Below are positions 23,987 to 30,280 of a stretch of 34,829 bases of DNA, one piece after another (the stretch's first letter is position 1; the number at the start of each line of letters is the position of its first letter). The notes beneath the pieces were generated by a model. The model searched no databases. It was not told the origin of the DNA and saw only the letters and a list, made by a program, of their open reading frames with translations. Both the position numbers and the translations under genes were made by a program. The stretch comes from a virus. The stretch spans positions 1 to 34,829 of the IMG/VR virus record IMGVR_UViG_3300030451_001452; one strand, 5' to 3'.

Positions 23987-25269
23987 ATCTGAAACGGATT
24001 GTATTCATTCATCGCCACAACTTGCGGAGGCTTGACCATAGTTTGTCTATTTTCCAACCCAATAGCCAAGTACCTAAACGCATCCGCAGCATGGCTTGTG
24101 AAGTCATGCCTTGGATGATCTCTGAATACTTTTTTCTTTTCATCAAATTCTTGACGGTATTGACGCAGCATTTCCAAACCTTCATGGGTCTTCTCCCTGT
24201 CAAAGTAACACTTGGGTATCATCAGACGAGCAGCATTGATACCGTCTATAATTTTCATCTTGGGTATCACTTTAAATCGTATGCCTAAACCAAAAGCAAT
24301 CTCAAGGCGTGACTTGCCACTGCCCAACTCTCGCACTTCTATATCATGCGGTGCTAGATGATCGCCCCAGTGATAATCTTTACGCCGTAATACTTCAGCA
24401 TAATGATCTAGCCCCACCCCACTATTCTCATAATAATCTATAACGTGGACTGCGCCGCCTCTGAATATCTGGGCAAACCAGATAGCCGTGCTGTCATTTA
24501 TACCCAAGTCCCAAGCAGTATGCACAGGAAACGCAGGGTCATATGGCACTCTTGTAACCCTGTTACTGTCATCGGCATCAGATAGCAACTTGCCATAGTA
24601 CGCTCCTATGATTGCTGCTGTGAACGAACACTCATACTCTTGCTCGTACTGTTCCGGTGTCATCATAGCACGGGCAGCATCCAGTTCCTCATCTGGCACT
24701 AGCTGGCTCTGTGAAGCCTTCACAACTTTGTGATACCACTGATCTGAGCCTTCAGCTTCTTCTGCCTTGGCTTGCTCTAACAAATCAAAAAAATGGTTGT
24801 GTCCGGCTGGTGTGCCTAAGAACACAGCCCCACCCTGCCTGTCTGACAACGCTGGTCTGACTACCTCACCCCATACTCTAGGGTTCTGCATGCCAAATTC
24901 ATCAAACACACACAGATCAAGATAAATACCCCGTAGGCTATCAGGGTTCTCAGCAGACAACAGCATCAACCGCCCACCATTAGGAAAGTCTACACGCAGT
25001 TCTGTTTCATTAAATGATACACCTGGTATTACACCAGCATAGTATTTAACGTAATCCCAAGCTATTCTCTTAGCCTGTGCAAAGGTAGGGGCTACAAAGG
25101 CAACTCTGGGTCTGGGTAGTTCACAAGTCAGGCAATGCCTTATCAGATGGTTTACAGCCCATACAGTCTTCCCAAAGCGTCTGTGCATCACCAGAACATT
25201 CCAACGCTTCACCTTCTGGTGCATCTCAGCCTGTAATTCTCTAGGCTTGTAAGGGATCTTAACCTGCAT
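23983..25269 (-). CDS. terL: Terminase large subunit
   Basis: This 428-aa packaging ATPase and nuclease has a P-loop variant HRRFGKT (residues 29-35, of the Arg-containing type), a Walker B LDLCVFDE (117-124) and a motif III-like LGTPAG (151-156). The nuclease domain has Asp254 in WDLGIND and a late DFTSHAADAFRY (389-400) holding the metal-binding Asp pair. It is much shorter than T7 gp19 (586 aa), so the packaging motor may be from a different lineage than the T7-like virion genes. It overlaps terS by 11 nt. Confidence 0.95.
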   Translation of the reverse strand: MQVKIPYKPRELQAEMHQKVKRWNVLVMHRRFGKTVWAVNHLIRHCLTCELPRPRVAFVAPTFAQAKRIAWDYVKYYAGVIPGVSFNETELRVDFPNGGRLMLLSAENPDSLRGIYLDLCVFDEFGMQNPRVWGEVVRPALSDRQGGAVFLGTPAGHNHFFDLLEQAKAEEAEGSDQWYHKVVKASQSQLVPDEELDAARAMMTPEQYEQEYECSFTAAIIGAYYGKLLSDADDSNRVTRVPYDPAFPVHTAWDLGINDSTAIWFAQIFRGGAVHVIDYYENSGVGLDHYAEVLRRKDYHWGDHLAPHDIEVRELGSGKSRLEIAFGLGIRFKVIPKMKIIDGINAARLMIPKCYFDREKTHEGLEMLRQYRQEFDEKKKVFRDHPRHDFTSHAADAFRYLAIGLENRQTMVKPPQVVAMNEYNPFQI

Positions 25270-25645
25270 CTGTCTCCCAGACTATCCGAACCGTACCGTC
25301 ACCTATCTCAACGCCAGCCCTGTTCTTCTGCTCCCCATACCTGTCAGGCATCAGCTTACTTACCTTCCATCTAACATGGGTAGCATAGTCTCGCAGCACA
25401 TTAGGGTCATAATCCTTCTCACCCTTTAACCGCTGCTTATATAACTCATCCAACTCTTCAACAGCTTTCTCAGCACTCTGCTGCTGGGCCGTCCTGATCC
25501 TACGCTCTAACTCCGCATCCTCACCCATACGGCTATAAATGTTAGACCTGCTAACCCTTAACTTCGCACATGACTTAGCAAGACTATGGCCTTCCATAAT
25601 CATATCTACTAAATCATCAACTCTTGTCTTTGTTAACTTTGCCAT
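25259..25645 (-). CDS. terS: Terminase small subunit-like DNA-binding protein
   Basis: This 128-aa protein has an N-terminal helix-turn-helix: MIMEGHSLAKSCAKLRVSRS then NIYSRMGEDAELERRI. A helical stretch (QQQSAEKAVEELDELYKQ) follows and a C-terminal KVSKLMPDRYGEQK. This matches terS-type proteins that recognise the packaging site and recruit TerL. It is the first gene of the late operon, immediately before terL, which supports the call. The ATG (25645) lies in a region without an obvious Shine-Dalgarno. Confidence 0.8.
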   Translation of the reverse strand: MAKLTKTRVDDLVDMIMEGHSLAKSCAKLRVSRSNIYSRMGEDAELERRIRTAQQQSAEKAVEELDELYKQRLKGEKDYDPNVLRDYATHVRWKVSKLMPDRYGEQKNRAGVEIGDGTVRIVWETDAG

Positions 25646-25972
25646 GCCTAACCTTATGAGTTCTGAGTGTGTGTGTAAATGTAGTATTTAACATATAGAA
25701 AGTGCGCACCGTCACGCTGGGGTCACTGCCTTTTGTATATGCCCCGCCTGGCCAACAGATCAGCCGTGCAAGTTTGCCATGCATTGCCGTGTGAATGAGT
25801 GTGTGTTCAGTGTGTGCTGAGATATACAAACAACAACCAAATAAACCCAATCAAATAAATGATCTGGCTTGCTGTGCTGCTACAATAATATGAAGTGCTG
25901 AATCGTCTATATAATATATAGGCAATGTATCCAGTAAATTTATCCGTGAATAAATACCATATATTTTTATTG
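25646..25972. other. Gene-free divergent region beside terS
   Basis: About 330 nt lie between the leftward late operon and the rightward early promoter. The part near terS has several GTGTGTG runs (25668-25677, 25799-25806, 25810-25817). The part near 25900-25970 is AT-rich with TATATATTATATA-like stretches on the minus strand. Two minus-strand frames here look like noise, since they cross the early promoter or are low in protein-like sequence. The late promoter and possibly the packaging site should lie here. I cannot pick a convincing sigma70 promoter for the late operon. Confidence 0.5.
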
Positions 25973-26002
25973 TTGACAATGCTGAACAATGTTCTATATA
26001 AA
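25973..26002 (+). promoter_or_regulatory. Sigma70-like early promoter with spacer palindrome
   Basis: A consensus -35 box TTGACA (25973-25978) precedes a -10 box TATAAA (25997-26002, 18-bp spacer) or TATATA (25995-26000, 16 bp). The spacer holds the perfect palindrome GAACA-A-TGTTC (25984-25994), which ends where the -10 begins. That is a typical place for a repressor operator. Transcription would start near 26009 and run into the early operon at 26038-28794, which encodes its own Xre-type regulator. Confidence 0.7.
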
Positions 26003-26037
26003 GGATAAGACTAGCAAACAACATAAGGATCAATACA

Positions 26038-26211
26038 ATGGATAATAAAGACACAATTATTTTCATGACACTTGGCATGGTGATGATGTTAGCAGCATTG
26101 CTTGATATGTTAACGCAAGTCATGCCGCATCCATTCCTGACAATCTTGTTAGGTATTACTGGCCTTGTTACTTTCTGGATTCCCATGATTGTAACAAGCC
26201 TTGATGATTAA
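26038..26211 (+). CDS. 57-aa two-TM early protein
   Basis: MDNKDTIIFM opens a protein dominated by hydrophobic residues and methionine. It has two likely membrane spans (about 7-26, and 33-53 with FLTILLGITGLVTFWIPMIV) and an acidic end SLDD. It is the first gene after the early promoter and has the AAGGATCAA leader. It is too short for a clear family. Small early membrane proteins of phages often affect host membrane functions or exclude other phages, but nothing here demonstrates that. Confidence 0.65.
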   Translation: MDNKDTIIFMTLGMVMMLAALLDMLTQVMPHPFLTILLGITGLVTFWIPMIVTSLDD

Positions 26212-26235
26212 TCAGCAAACAGAAGGATCAAACTA

Positions 26236-26538
26236 ATGAAAAAGCAAACATCACAGCATATTCAAGAATATGCCTATTATGTGCAGCGGTTGGCAGAATA
26301 TGAAACAAGTCTGCAATGTTGCATCGAACAAGGCATGGGTCTGACAACAGTTAACCGTCACATAAAGTGTGCGGAATGGGCAGCAAAATCTGCCAAGGCT
26401 GCAGCAGATATATTAGGACTGTCTGAAGAGTTTATATCATCGCTAGTAATGAACCGTTATTTATCTGCAACAGACCCAGACGGTTATTTAGACGATCAAC
26501 TTGAATCAATATCAGCAACCATGAAAGGATCAAACTGA
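26236..26538 (+). CDS. 100-aa early protein of unknown function
   Basis: It starts MKKQTSQHIQEYAYYVQRLA and is largely helical. A Cys/Gln-rich patch (SLQCCIEQGMG) precedes an Ala-rich helix (CAEWAAKSAKAAADILGLSE), and the end is acidic (PDGYLDDQLESISATMKGSN). No known domain is recognised. It has the early leader AAGGATCAA 4 nt before its ATG. Its stop overlaps the next ATG by one base, so the pair with the 26538 gene is translationally coupled and may form a functional unit. Confidence 0.7.
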   Translation: MKKQTSQHIQEYAYYVQRLAEYETSLQCCIEQGMGLTTVNRHIKCAEWAAKSAKAAADILGLSEEFISSLVMNRYLSATDPDGYLDDQLESISATMKGSN

Positions 26539-26846
26539 TGGAAAAGCTTTACAAAGTTTGCACTAACAAAGGCAACAAACGGATCTGGATTGAAGGCCAG
26601 ATCCTAATCAATACAGGGTTTAAAAATGGCGCGTGTTTTGCGCGGTTAATGTCTGAAGATAAGATTGTCCTGTCTTTTGAAATGCCGCAAGTTATGAACA
26701 AAAAAAATCCACAACACAAAATCGCTGGTACTCAGCAAAGGCCAATCATTGATCTGTGCGGTAAATATCTTACAGCCTTTTTTGGCAATGCTACACAATA
26801 CAAGGCTGCATTTAATGGGCAAACAATCACAATTACAAAAGAATAA
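26538..26846 (+). CDS. Tandem AbrB/SymE-like beta protein (possible)
   Basis: This 102-aa protein has two similar halves: RIWIEGQILINTGFKNGACF followed by KIVLSF, and PIIDLCGKYLTAFFGNATQY followed by ITITKE. Each has strand-G-loop-GF/FG-strand features like the SymE and SpoVT-AbrB swapped-hairpin fold. I recall a similar module fused to the N-terminus of some phage cytosine methyltransferases, and this phage also encodes such an enzyme (29543-30280). Here it stands alone. The assignment is a pattern-level suggestion. It is coupled to the previous gene by a one-base overlap. Confidence 0.6.
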   Translation: MEKLYKVCTNKGNKRIWIEGQILINTGFKNGACFARLMSEDKIVLSFEMPQVMNKKNPQHKIAGTQQRPIIDLCGKYLTAFFGNATQYKAAFNGQTITITKE

Positions 26847-26880
26847 ATCACTGGCTAGGCTGTATCATGCAGCCTTGCCT

Positions 26881-26908
26881 TTTAAACAGCCTTGCAAGGC
26901 TGTTTAAA
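26881..26908. repeat. Perfect 28-bp palindrome
   Basis: The arms TTTAAACAGCCTTG (26881-26894) and CAAGGCTGTTTAAA (26895-26908) are exact reverse complements without a spacer. A smaller stem AGGCTG / CAGCCT precedes it (about 26859-26877). There is no U-tract, so it is not a standard terminator. It may be a dimeric-protein operator, a replication-linked site, or an RNA hairpin upstream of the DUF7227-like gene. Confidence 0.85.
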
Positions 26909-26945
26909 CGGCAATCATGCCACTAGCAGACAGAAAGGATCAATC

Positions 26946-27686
26946 ATGTCTAAAATTATTTATCGTGGGCCATCACTCATAGACGGATCGCCAATTGTGG
27001 TCGTTGCCTTAACAGGTAAAAGCCGCAATTCAAAAACAGGCGCAATGATGCAAACATATATTTTATGTGATAACGGCTTGTCCCCCATGGAAAACAGCAA
27101 GAATGGATCAGACTATTCTATATGTGGCGATTGCATCCATAGGGGTGAATCACATAACGATCCAGATCGTGCTACTGCCAAAAATAGATCTTGTTATGTC
27201 ACTTTGATGCATGGGCCTAACACTGTCTTTAAAAATGTACAGGCTGGATCATATGAAACAGCGCAAGGCCATGACCAGATCAAAGAATTGGGATCGGGCT
27301 GGTTTGTAAGGCTTGGCACTTATGGCGATCCTGCTGCCGTGCCAAGTTATATCTGGTCTAGCTTGTTAGCAGATGCAAAGGGTCACACTGCCTATAGTCA
27401 TCAGAAAAGCTTAAAATCTGCTGAATTTAAACCAGCAATCATGATGCAATCTGCCGACACTGAACAAGAGGCTAGGCAAGCTTGGCAGTCTGGTCATAGG
27501 ACATTTAGAACAATCACAAGCCTTGATCAGATTGTGAAAGGCAGTGAGATCTTGTGTCCAGCAAGTGAAGAGGCAGGTAAAAAAACAAACTGCCTTAAAT
27601 GTGGCTTGTGCTCTGGATCAGAAACAAAAGCTAAGAATATAGCTATTGTCGTTCATGGCAACGGCTCAAAACACTTTGCAGCATAA
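26946..27686 (+). CDS. Conserved phage protein with Cys clusters (DUF7227-like)
   Basis: This 246-aa protein starts MSKIIYRGPSLIDGSPIVVV, then TGAMMQTYILCDNG, a CGDCIHRG motif (around residue 60) and a Cys in RSCYVTL. A closing CLKCGLCSG sits near residue 228. The Cys pairs could bind Zn or an iron-sulfur cluster. I recognise the opening as DUF7227, a widespread phage family without known function. The ATG at 26946 is chosen over an upstream in-frame start at 26892 because of its AAGGATCAA leader. As the largest early gene it could act in host takeover or replication. Confidence 0.75.
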   Translation: MSKIIYRGPSLIDGSPIVVVALTGKSRNSKTGAMMQTYILCDNGLSPMENSKNGSDYSICGDCIHRGESHNDPDRATAKNRSCYVTLMHGPNTVFKNVQAGSYETAQGHDQIKELGSGWFVRLGTYGDPAAVPSYIWSSLLADAKGHTAYSHQKSLKSAEFKPAIMMQSADTEQEARQAWQSGHRTFRTITSLDQIVKGSEILCPASEEAGKKTNCLKCGLCSGSETKAKNIAIVVHGNGSKHFAA

Positions 27687-27698
27687 AGGGATCAAACA

Positions 27699-27803
27699 AT
27701 GCTTAAAAAGATAAACAACTTTCTCATTAAGTATGAGAATCTACTAGCTGGATTCGTATTCATGGCATCAATATGGGGCTTTACAGTTTTAATGATGATT
27801 TAA
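27699..27803 (+). CDS. 34-aa single-TM mini-protein
   Basis: MLKKINNFLIKYENLL is followed by a hydrophobic span (AGFVFMASIWGFTVLMMI) and the stop. A basic N-terminus followed by one membrane helix is typical of very small phage and bacterial membrane peptides. Translation is supported by a leader AAGGGATCAA three nt before the ATG, a one-base variant of the shared early leader. The function is unknown. Toxin-like or membrane-modulating roles are possible but unproven. Confidence 0.55.
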   Translation: MLKKINNFLIKYENLLAGFVFMASIWGFTVLMMI

Positions 27804-27822
27804 AGCCTCACAGCCTTTATTT

Positions 27823-27880
27823 CTGCCTTGTCTAGTGTCTACCTACTGGCAAGGCAGTGATAAACGCTAGGCAGCGTTTA
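27823..27880 (+). other. Two RNA hairpins upstream of 27922 gene
   Basis: The first stem pairs CTGCCTTG (27823-27830) with CAAGGCAG (27850-27857). The second is an 8-bp perfect stem, TAAACGCT (27861-27868) with AGCGTTTA (27873-27880), closing the loop AGGC. Neither is followed by a U-run. A smaller GCCA-agaa-TGGC stem and then ACTAGCA and the AAGGATCAA leader follow. They probably stabilise or separate cistrons of the polycistronic mRNA, or act as processing sites. Confidence 0.65.
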
Positions 27881-27921
27881 AATCGCCAAGAATGGCATAA
27901 CTAGCAAGAAAGGATCAAACA

Positions 27922-28158
27922 ATGTTTGTAAATGTTGATGGAGTTTACCACATCCAAAAATGGATTGACGAAAATCAGGACAAAAATCCACAAGTTTTTG
28001 ATTTATGGGCAAGTGGAATTGCTTCAGTGATAAATAAATCAGGCTGTATTGAGCAAGAATTACAAGATAATGGGAAATATTCCTATGAAATAGGCATGAA
28101 AGACGGACAAGGCCGATCAATGTTTATTGATCTTTATCCTGAACATTTCCAAGACTGA
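27922..28158 (+). CDS. 78-aa early protein of unknown function
   Basis: MFVNVDGVYHIQKWIDENQD is followed by FDLWASGIASVINKSGCIEQ and a C-terminus with aromatic residues (GMKDGQGRSMFIDLYPEHFQ). It is acidic, probably a small alpha/beta protein, with no recognised motif. It has the complete early leader (ACTAGCA at 27900, AAGGATCAA at 27910, ATG at 27922). The conserved leader is the best evidence of expression. Confidence 0.65.
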   Translation: MFVNVDGVYHIQKWIDENQDKNPQVFDLWASGIASVINKSGCIEQELQDNGKYSYEIGMKDGQGRSMFIDLYPEHFQD

Positions 28159-28164
28159 AAGAGA

Positions 28165-28233
28165 AAGGGCAGCTAGGCGTTGGATAACCTGGCTGCCCTT
28201 AGACTAGCAAACATGGGCGGATCAAGGCCCATG
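28165..28233 (+). other. Two hairpins upstream of the Xre gene, one presenting GGATCAA in its loop
   Basis: The first stem is 13 bp with one T-G wobble: AAGGGCAGC, then T, then AGG (28165-28177), against CCT, then G, then GCTGCCCTT (28188-28200). Next comes ACTAGCA (28203-28209). A second perfect 7-bp stem follows, CATGGGC (28212-28218) with GCCCATG (28227-28233), whose loop is GGATCAAG. Here the leader core is displayed in a loop and not placed at the start codon, which is 13 nt further on with GAAAGG as its Shine-Dalgarno. There is no U-tract after either stem. Confidence 0.7.
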
Positions 28234-28246
28234 AGAAAGGCATAAC

Positions 28247-28486
28247 ATGAATAGCAAAATGACACCAGAACAATTTAAAACAGAGAGAGAGAGGCTGCAA
28301 TCTACAGCGCAAGAAATGGCAGATCTGCTAGGCGTATCTCAACGGGCAATCTTCTACTATGAAAACGGGCAGAGAAAGATCCCATTGATTGCAGAGAAAC
28401 TAATCAATGCACTGTACCTGGTAGGCGCATACAAGGCTGAGATAAGCAAGCTGAAAAAGAAACTGGCAGAGAAAGGATCAAAGTAA
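28247..28486 (+). CDS. Xre/Cro-type helix-turn-helix regulator
   Basis: This 79-aa DNA-binding protein has the helix-turn-helix around residues 18-42: STAQEMADLLGVSQRAIFYY followed by ENGQRKIP. The second helix (SQRAIFYYE) is the recognition helix. A basic helical tail (KAEISKLKKKLAEKGSK) follows and could support dimerisation. It lies in the early operon and may regulate the promoter at 25973, whose spacer contains a palindrome. That pairing of protein and site is inference. The stop overlaps the next ATG by one base. Confidence 0.85.
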   Translation: MNSKMTPEQFKTERERLQSTAQEMADLLGVSQRAIFYYENGQRKIPLIAEKLINALYLVGAYKAEISKLKKKLAEKGSK

Positions 28487-28794
28487 TGATTTACGGAAAA
28501 ACAAACTGCGAATTTGAAATACACTCACACTATGAAGTGTGGGGCTTTACAATAGCTGTCAAAGATCTACAGGGCAATCATATTGCAGAGTATGATTTAA
28601 GCCAAGTGACAGGCATGGCCCCAGATGATCACGGCACTTTAGATACCTGTTGGTACTCTAGTTGGGGCTTGCTTCCAAAGGGAAGCTTGCAATATGAATG
28701 GATTTTAACAGGGAGACTTACCTATAAAACAGATCCATTTGCACCACTGCAAATTGTCCTTAAATTTTTAGAAAAAAAACATGGGGATCAATAA
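28486..28794 (+). CDS. 102-aa early protein of unknown function
   Basis: It starts MIYGKTNCEFEIHSHYEVWG and contains FTIAVKDLQGNHIAEYDLSQ, a Trp-rich middle (DTCWYSSWGLLPKG) and a C-terminal helix (QIVLKFLEKKHGDQ). It is beta-rich, probably one domain. It has the AAGGATCAA leader within the end of the Xre gene, and its ATG overlaps the Xre stop by one base. This ties its expression to the regulator, so it might modulate or be controlled with it. I do not recognise a family. Confidence 0.65.
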   Translation: MIYGKTNCEFEIHSHYEVWGFTIAVKDLQGNHIAEYDLSQVTGMAPDDHGTLDTCWYSSWGLLPKGSLQYEWILTGRLTYKTDPFAPLQIVLKFLEKKHGDQ

Positions 28795-28848
28795 TATTAA
28801 TCTGCCAATCGTCTACCTAGTAACGAAACAATGAAAGAGAAAAAACCA

Positions 28849-29007
28849 ATGCTTACAGCAACACAACAAAACATAAAATCAGCCCTTGAATCAATCATTG
28901 CAGATGGCAGCTATGAGAATATCCAAAAGCAATATCTGCAACTGACAGAGAAAGAGCGAGAGTATCTTAAAAACCTGATGAAGATAGAACCTTATCTTCA
29001 TAACTAA
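28849..29007 (+). CDS. 52-aa helical early protein
   Basis: It runs from ATG 28849 (AAAGAG about 9 nt upstream) to TAA 29005-29007: MLTATQQNIKSALESIIADG, then SYENIQKQYLQLTEKEREYL and an end in PYLHN. An in-frame ATG at 28831 would add six residues but has no Shine-Dalgarno. It is a charged helical protein of unknown function and the last gene before the strong terminator at 29028. Composition looks protein-like, though the length limits confidence. Confidence 0.6.
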   Translation: MLTATQQNIKSALESIIADGSYENIQKQYLQLTEKEREYLKNLMKIEPYLHN

Positions 29008-29027
29008 GCAATGCCGCACGGCATAAC

Positions 29028-29066
29028 AGCAATGCTTTACACTCATGTAGAGCATTGCTTTTTTAT
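29028..29066 (+). terminator. Intrinsic terminator of the early operon
   Basis: A 14-bp stem, AGCAATGCTTTACA (29028-29041) with TGTAGAGCATTGCT (29046-29059) and one T-G wobble, closes the loop CTCA. It is followed directly by a run of five Ts, then ATTT. This is a textbook rho-independent terminator for rightward transcription. It separates the early operon from the leftward methyltransferase operon ending at 29155. Confidence 0.92.
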
Positions 29067-29090
29067 TTATAAAAAAGGGAATAGAAAAGA

Positions 29091-29116
29091 AGTAATACTA
29101 TACAGTAATACTCTAC
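29091..29116. repeat. 13-bp tandem duplication
   Basis: AGTAATACTATAC (29091-29103) and AGTAATACTCTAC (29104-29116) differ at one base and sit in the gap between two converging gene ends. Two copies are too few to call an iteron array. They could be a binding site or chance in AT-rich DNA. Confidence 0.6.
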
Positions 29117-29154
29117 AGTTCTGCCGCATGGCAATGTATAGAGAAATCTGAATA

Positions 29155-29562
29155 TCATATATTTTCGACTTCGCCTAGCCCCTTTTCAGATAATTTTTCA
29201 CGGATGATATACCAAAGATCCGGCAGAGAAATAGTGCAAGTCATGCCCGTGTAGTCGTAATCGATGTTGATAACTGAAAGAGAAATGACTGCCCTTGGCT
29301 CTTGATAATCATACTTATACACAAGCACAGGCTCACAATCCCCAGCTTGTTCACAGGCTTGCACCCACCAATCAGCTTTATGTGTGTAGCCCTTAGCGTA
29401 AGCCTTACACTCGATGGCAAAGCCAGGGATTATAATATCTGACTGCCCTTTCTGCTGATATTGAGAGAGGTTACGCTTTGGTCTGAATCCTAAGTGCTGG
29501 TCTATCTCATTGCATAGCCATAGCTCGAATCTACTTCCTTTATCACGACTTTTCTTGCCCAT
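29155..29562 (-). CDS. PD-(D/E)XK nuclease, Hjc-like
   Basis: This 135-aa protein begins MGKKSRDKGSRFELWLCNEI with Glu13. It then has QQKGQSDIIIPGFAIECK with Asp42 and Glu51-Cys-Lys53. This E...D...ExK arrangement is the active site of the PD-(D/E)XK superfamily, and the compact order resembles archaeal Hjc and phage Holliday-junction resolvases. It may resolve recombination or packaging intermediates, or act as a restriction-like nuclease with the two upstream methyltransferases. It overlaps the cytosine methyltransferase by 20 nt. Confidence 0.8.
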   Translation of the reverse strand: MGKKSRDKGSRFELWLCNEIDQHLGFRPKRNLSQYQQKGQSDIIIPGFAIECKAYAKGYTHKADWWVQACEQAGDCEPVLVYKYDYQEPRAVISLSVINIDYDYTGMTCTISLPDLWYIIREKLSEKGLGEVENI

Positions 29563-30280
29563 TGTATGTGTCCTTTATAGCTGAAAGAAACATGGCTGCT
29601 TGCTGTGGAACTACGGTGTTTCCAAGAGCGTGTAGTCTTTTGGATACCCTAGCATTGCCTCTGCAAAGTTGGGATGGGTACAGGGCAGATCGTCTGGGGA
29701 TGTCCTCAAACCTTCTGACATCTTTGAGCCACGAAAACCCTTGCTGCCCCTGTATCTGTATTTCTGGCAACCCTTGTATTCCGTTGCTGGGATCGTGGGC
29801 AACAATCCAAATGCGACTTCGCCTATGAATTGCTCCGATTGCTGTAGCTGGTATAACTTGCCATTGCGTGTCATACCCGATTGAGGCCAAGTCTCCGATA
29901 ACTCTTCCCATTCCTCGACTAAGCAAAGCTGGCACGTTCTCCAATACGATCCATCGTGGACGTATTCTGCCAGCAATTCTGGCGACTTCTGACCATAAAC
30001 CACTGCGCTTGCCATCAATTCCCTCTGCATCTCGCTTGCCAACACTAATGTCTTGGCAGGGGAATCCAGCGGTGATGACATCAATTCCATCATATCTGTT
30101 TGCATCGAAAGTCCTTACATCATCATGCACAGGCACATCAGGCCAATGCTTGTTTAATATCTTCTGACAAAACTCGTCTGATTCACAAAAGGCTACTGTC
30201 TCATAGCCACCAACTAAACCTTCAGCCGCATAGCTAAAGCCACCAATACCAGAAAACAGATCCAGTATCTTTAGAGCCAT
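29543..30280 (-). CDS. dcm: DNA cytosine-C5 methyltransferase
   Basis: This 245-aa enzyme has all main m5C motifs: I (LDLFSGIGGFSYA, residues 6-18), IV with the catalytic Cys75 (GFPCQDIS), VI (ENV, 114-116), VIII (RRSRIWIVA, 153-161) and X (GNTVVPQ, 220-226). The region between VIII and X that normally holds the target recognition domain is only about 50 residues, so the enzyme is compact. I place the start at ATG 30280 so that motif I begins near residue 6. An in-frame ATG at 30313 is possible. It probably modifies phage or host DNA to evade restriction. Confidence 0.93.
   Translation of the reverse strand: MALKILDLFSGIGGFSYAAEGLVGGYETVAFCESDEFCQKILNKHWPDVPVHDDVRTFDANRYDGIDVITAGFPCQDISVGKRDAEGIDGKRSGLWSEVARIAGRIRPRWIVLENVPALLSRGMGRVIGDLASIGYDTQWQVIPATAIGAIHRRSRIWIVAHDPSNGIQGLPEIQIQGQQGFSWLKDVRRFEDIPRRSALYPSQLCRGNARVSKRLHALGNTVVPQQAAMFLSAIKDTYNGQEKS

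Larger units (their letters stand above)
26025..28481 (+). repeat. Recurrent AAGGATCAA start-site leader
   Basis: AAGGATCAA stands 2-4 nt before the ATG at six genes (26025-26033, 26223-26231, 26525-26533, 26935-26943, 27910-27918, 28473-28481). A one-base variant AAGGGATCAA is at 27686-27695. The sequence ACTAGCA occurs upstream four times (26010, 26922, 27900, 28203), a few nt before the Shine-Dalgarno. Only the AAGGA part can pair with 16S rRNA, so the conserved TCAA and ACTAGCA suggest an extra function such as a binding site for a translational regulator. Confidence 0.75.

Noticed and set aside
25617-25850. Minus-strand frame of 77 codons upstream of terS
   Set aside because: The composition is not protein-like, it overlaps terS in another frame, and it has no Shine-Dalgarno. 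It is probably part of the regulatory region.
25646-26037. tRNA or other stable RNA gene in the longest gap
   Set aside because: No cloverleaf or T-loop sequence (GGTTCGAATCC type) was found on reading both strands here.
25851-26186. Minus-strand frame of 111 codons
   Set aside because: It runs antisense through the early promoter and the 57-aa early gene, which has a leader and a good frame of its own.
29091-29116. Iteron origin or CRISPR-like array
   Set aside because: There are only two 13-bp copies with no spacer pattern, which is too little to support either.
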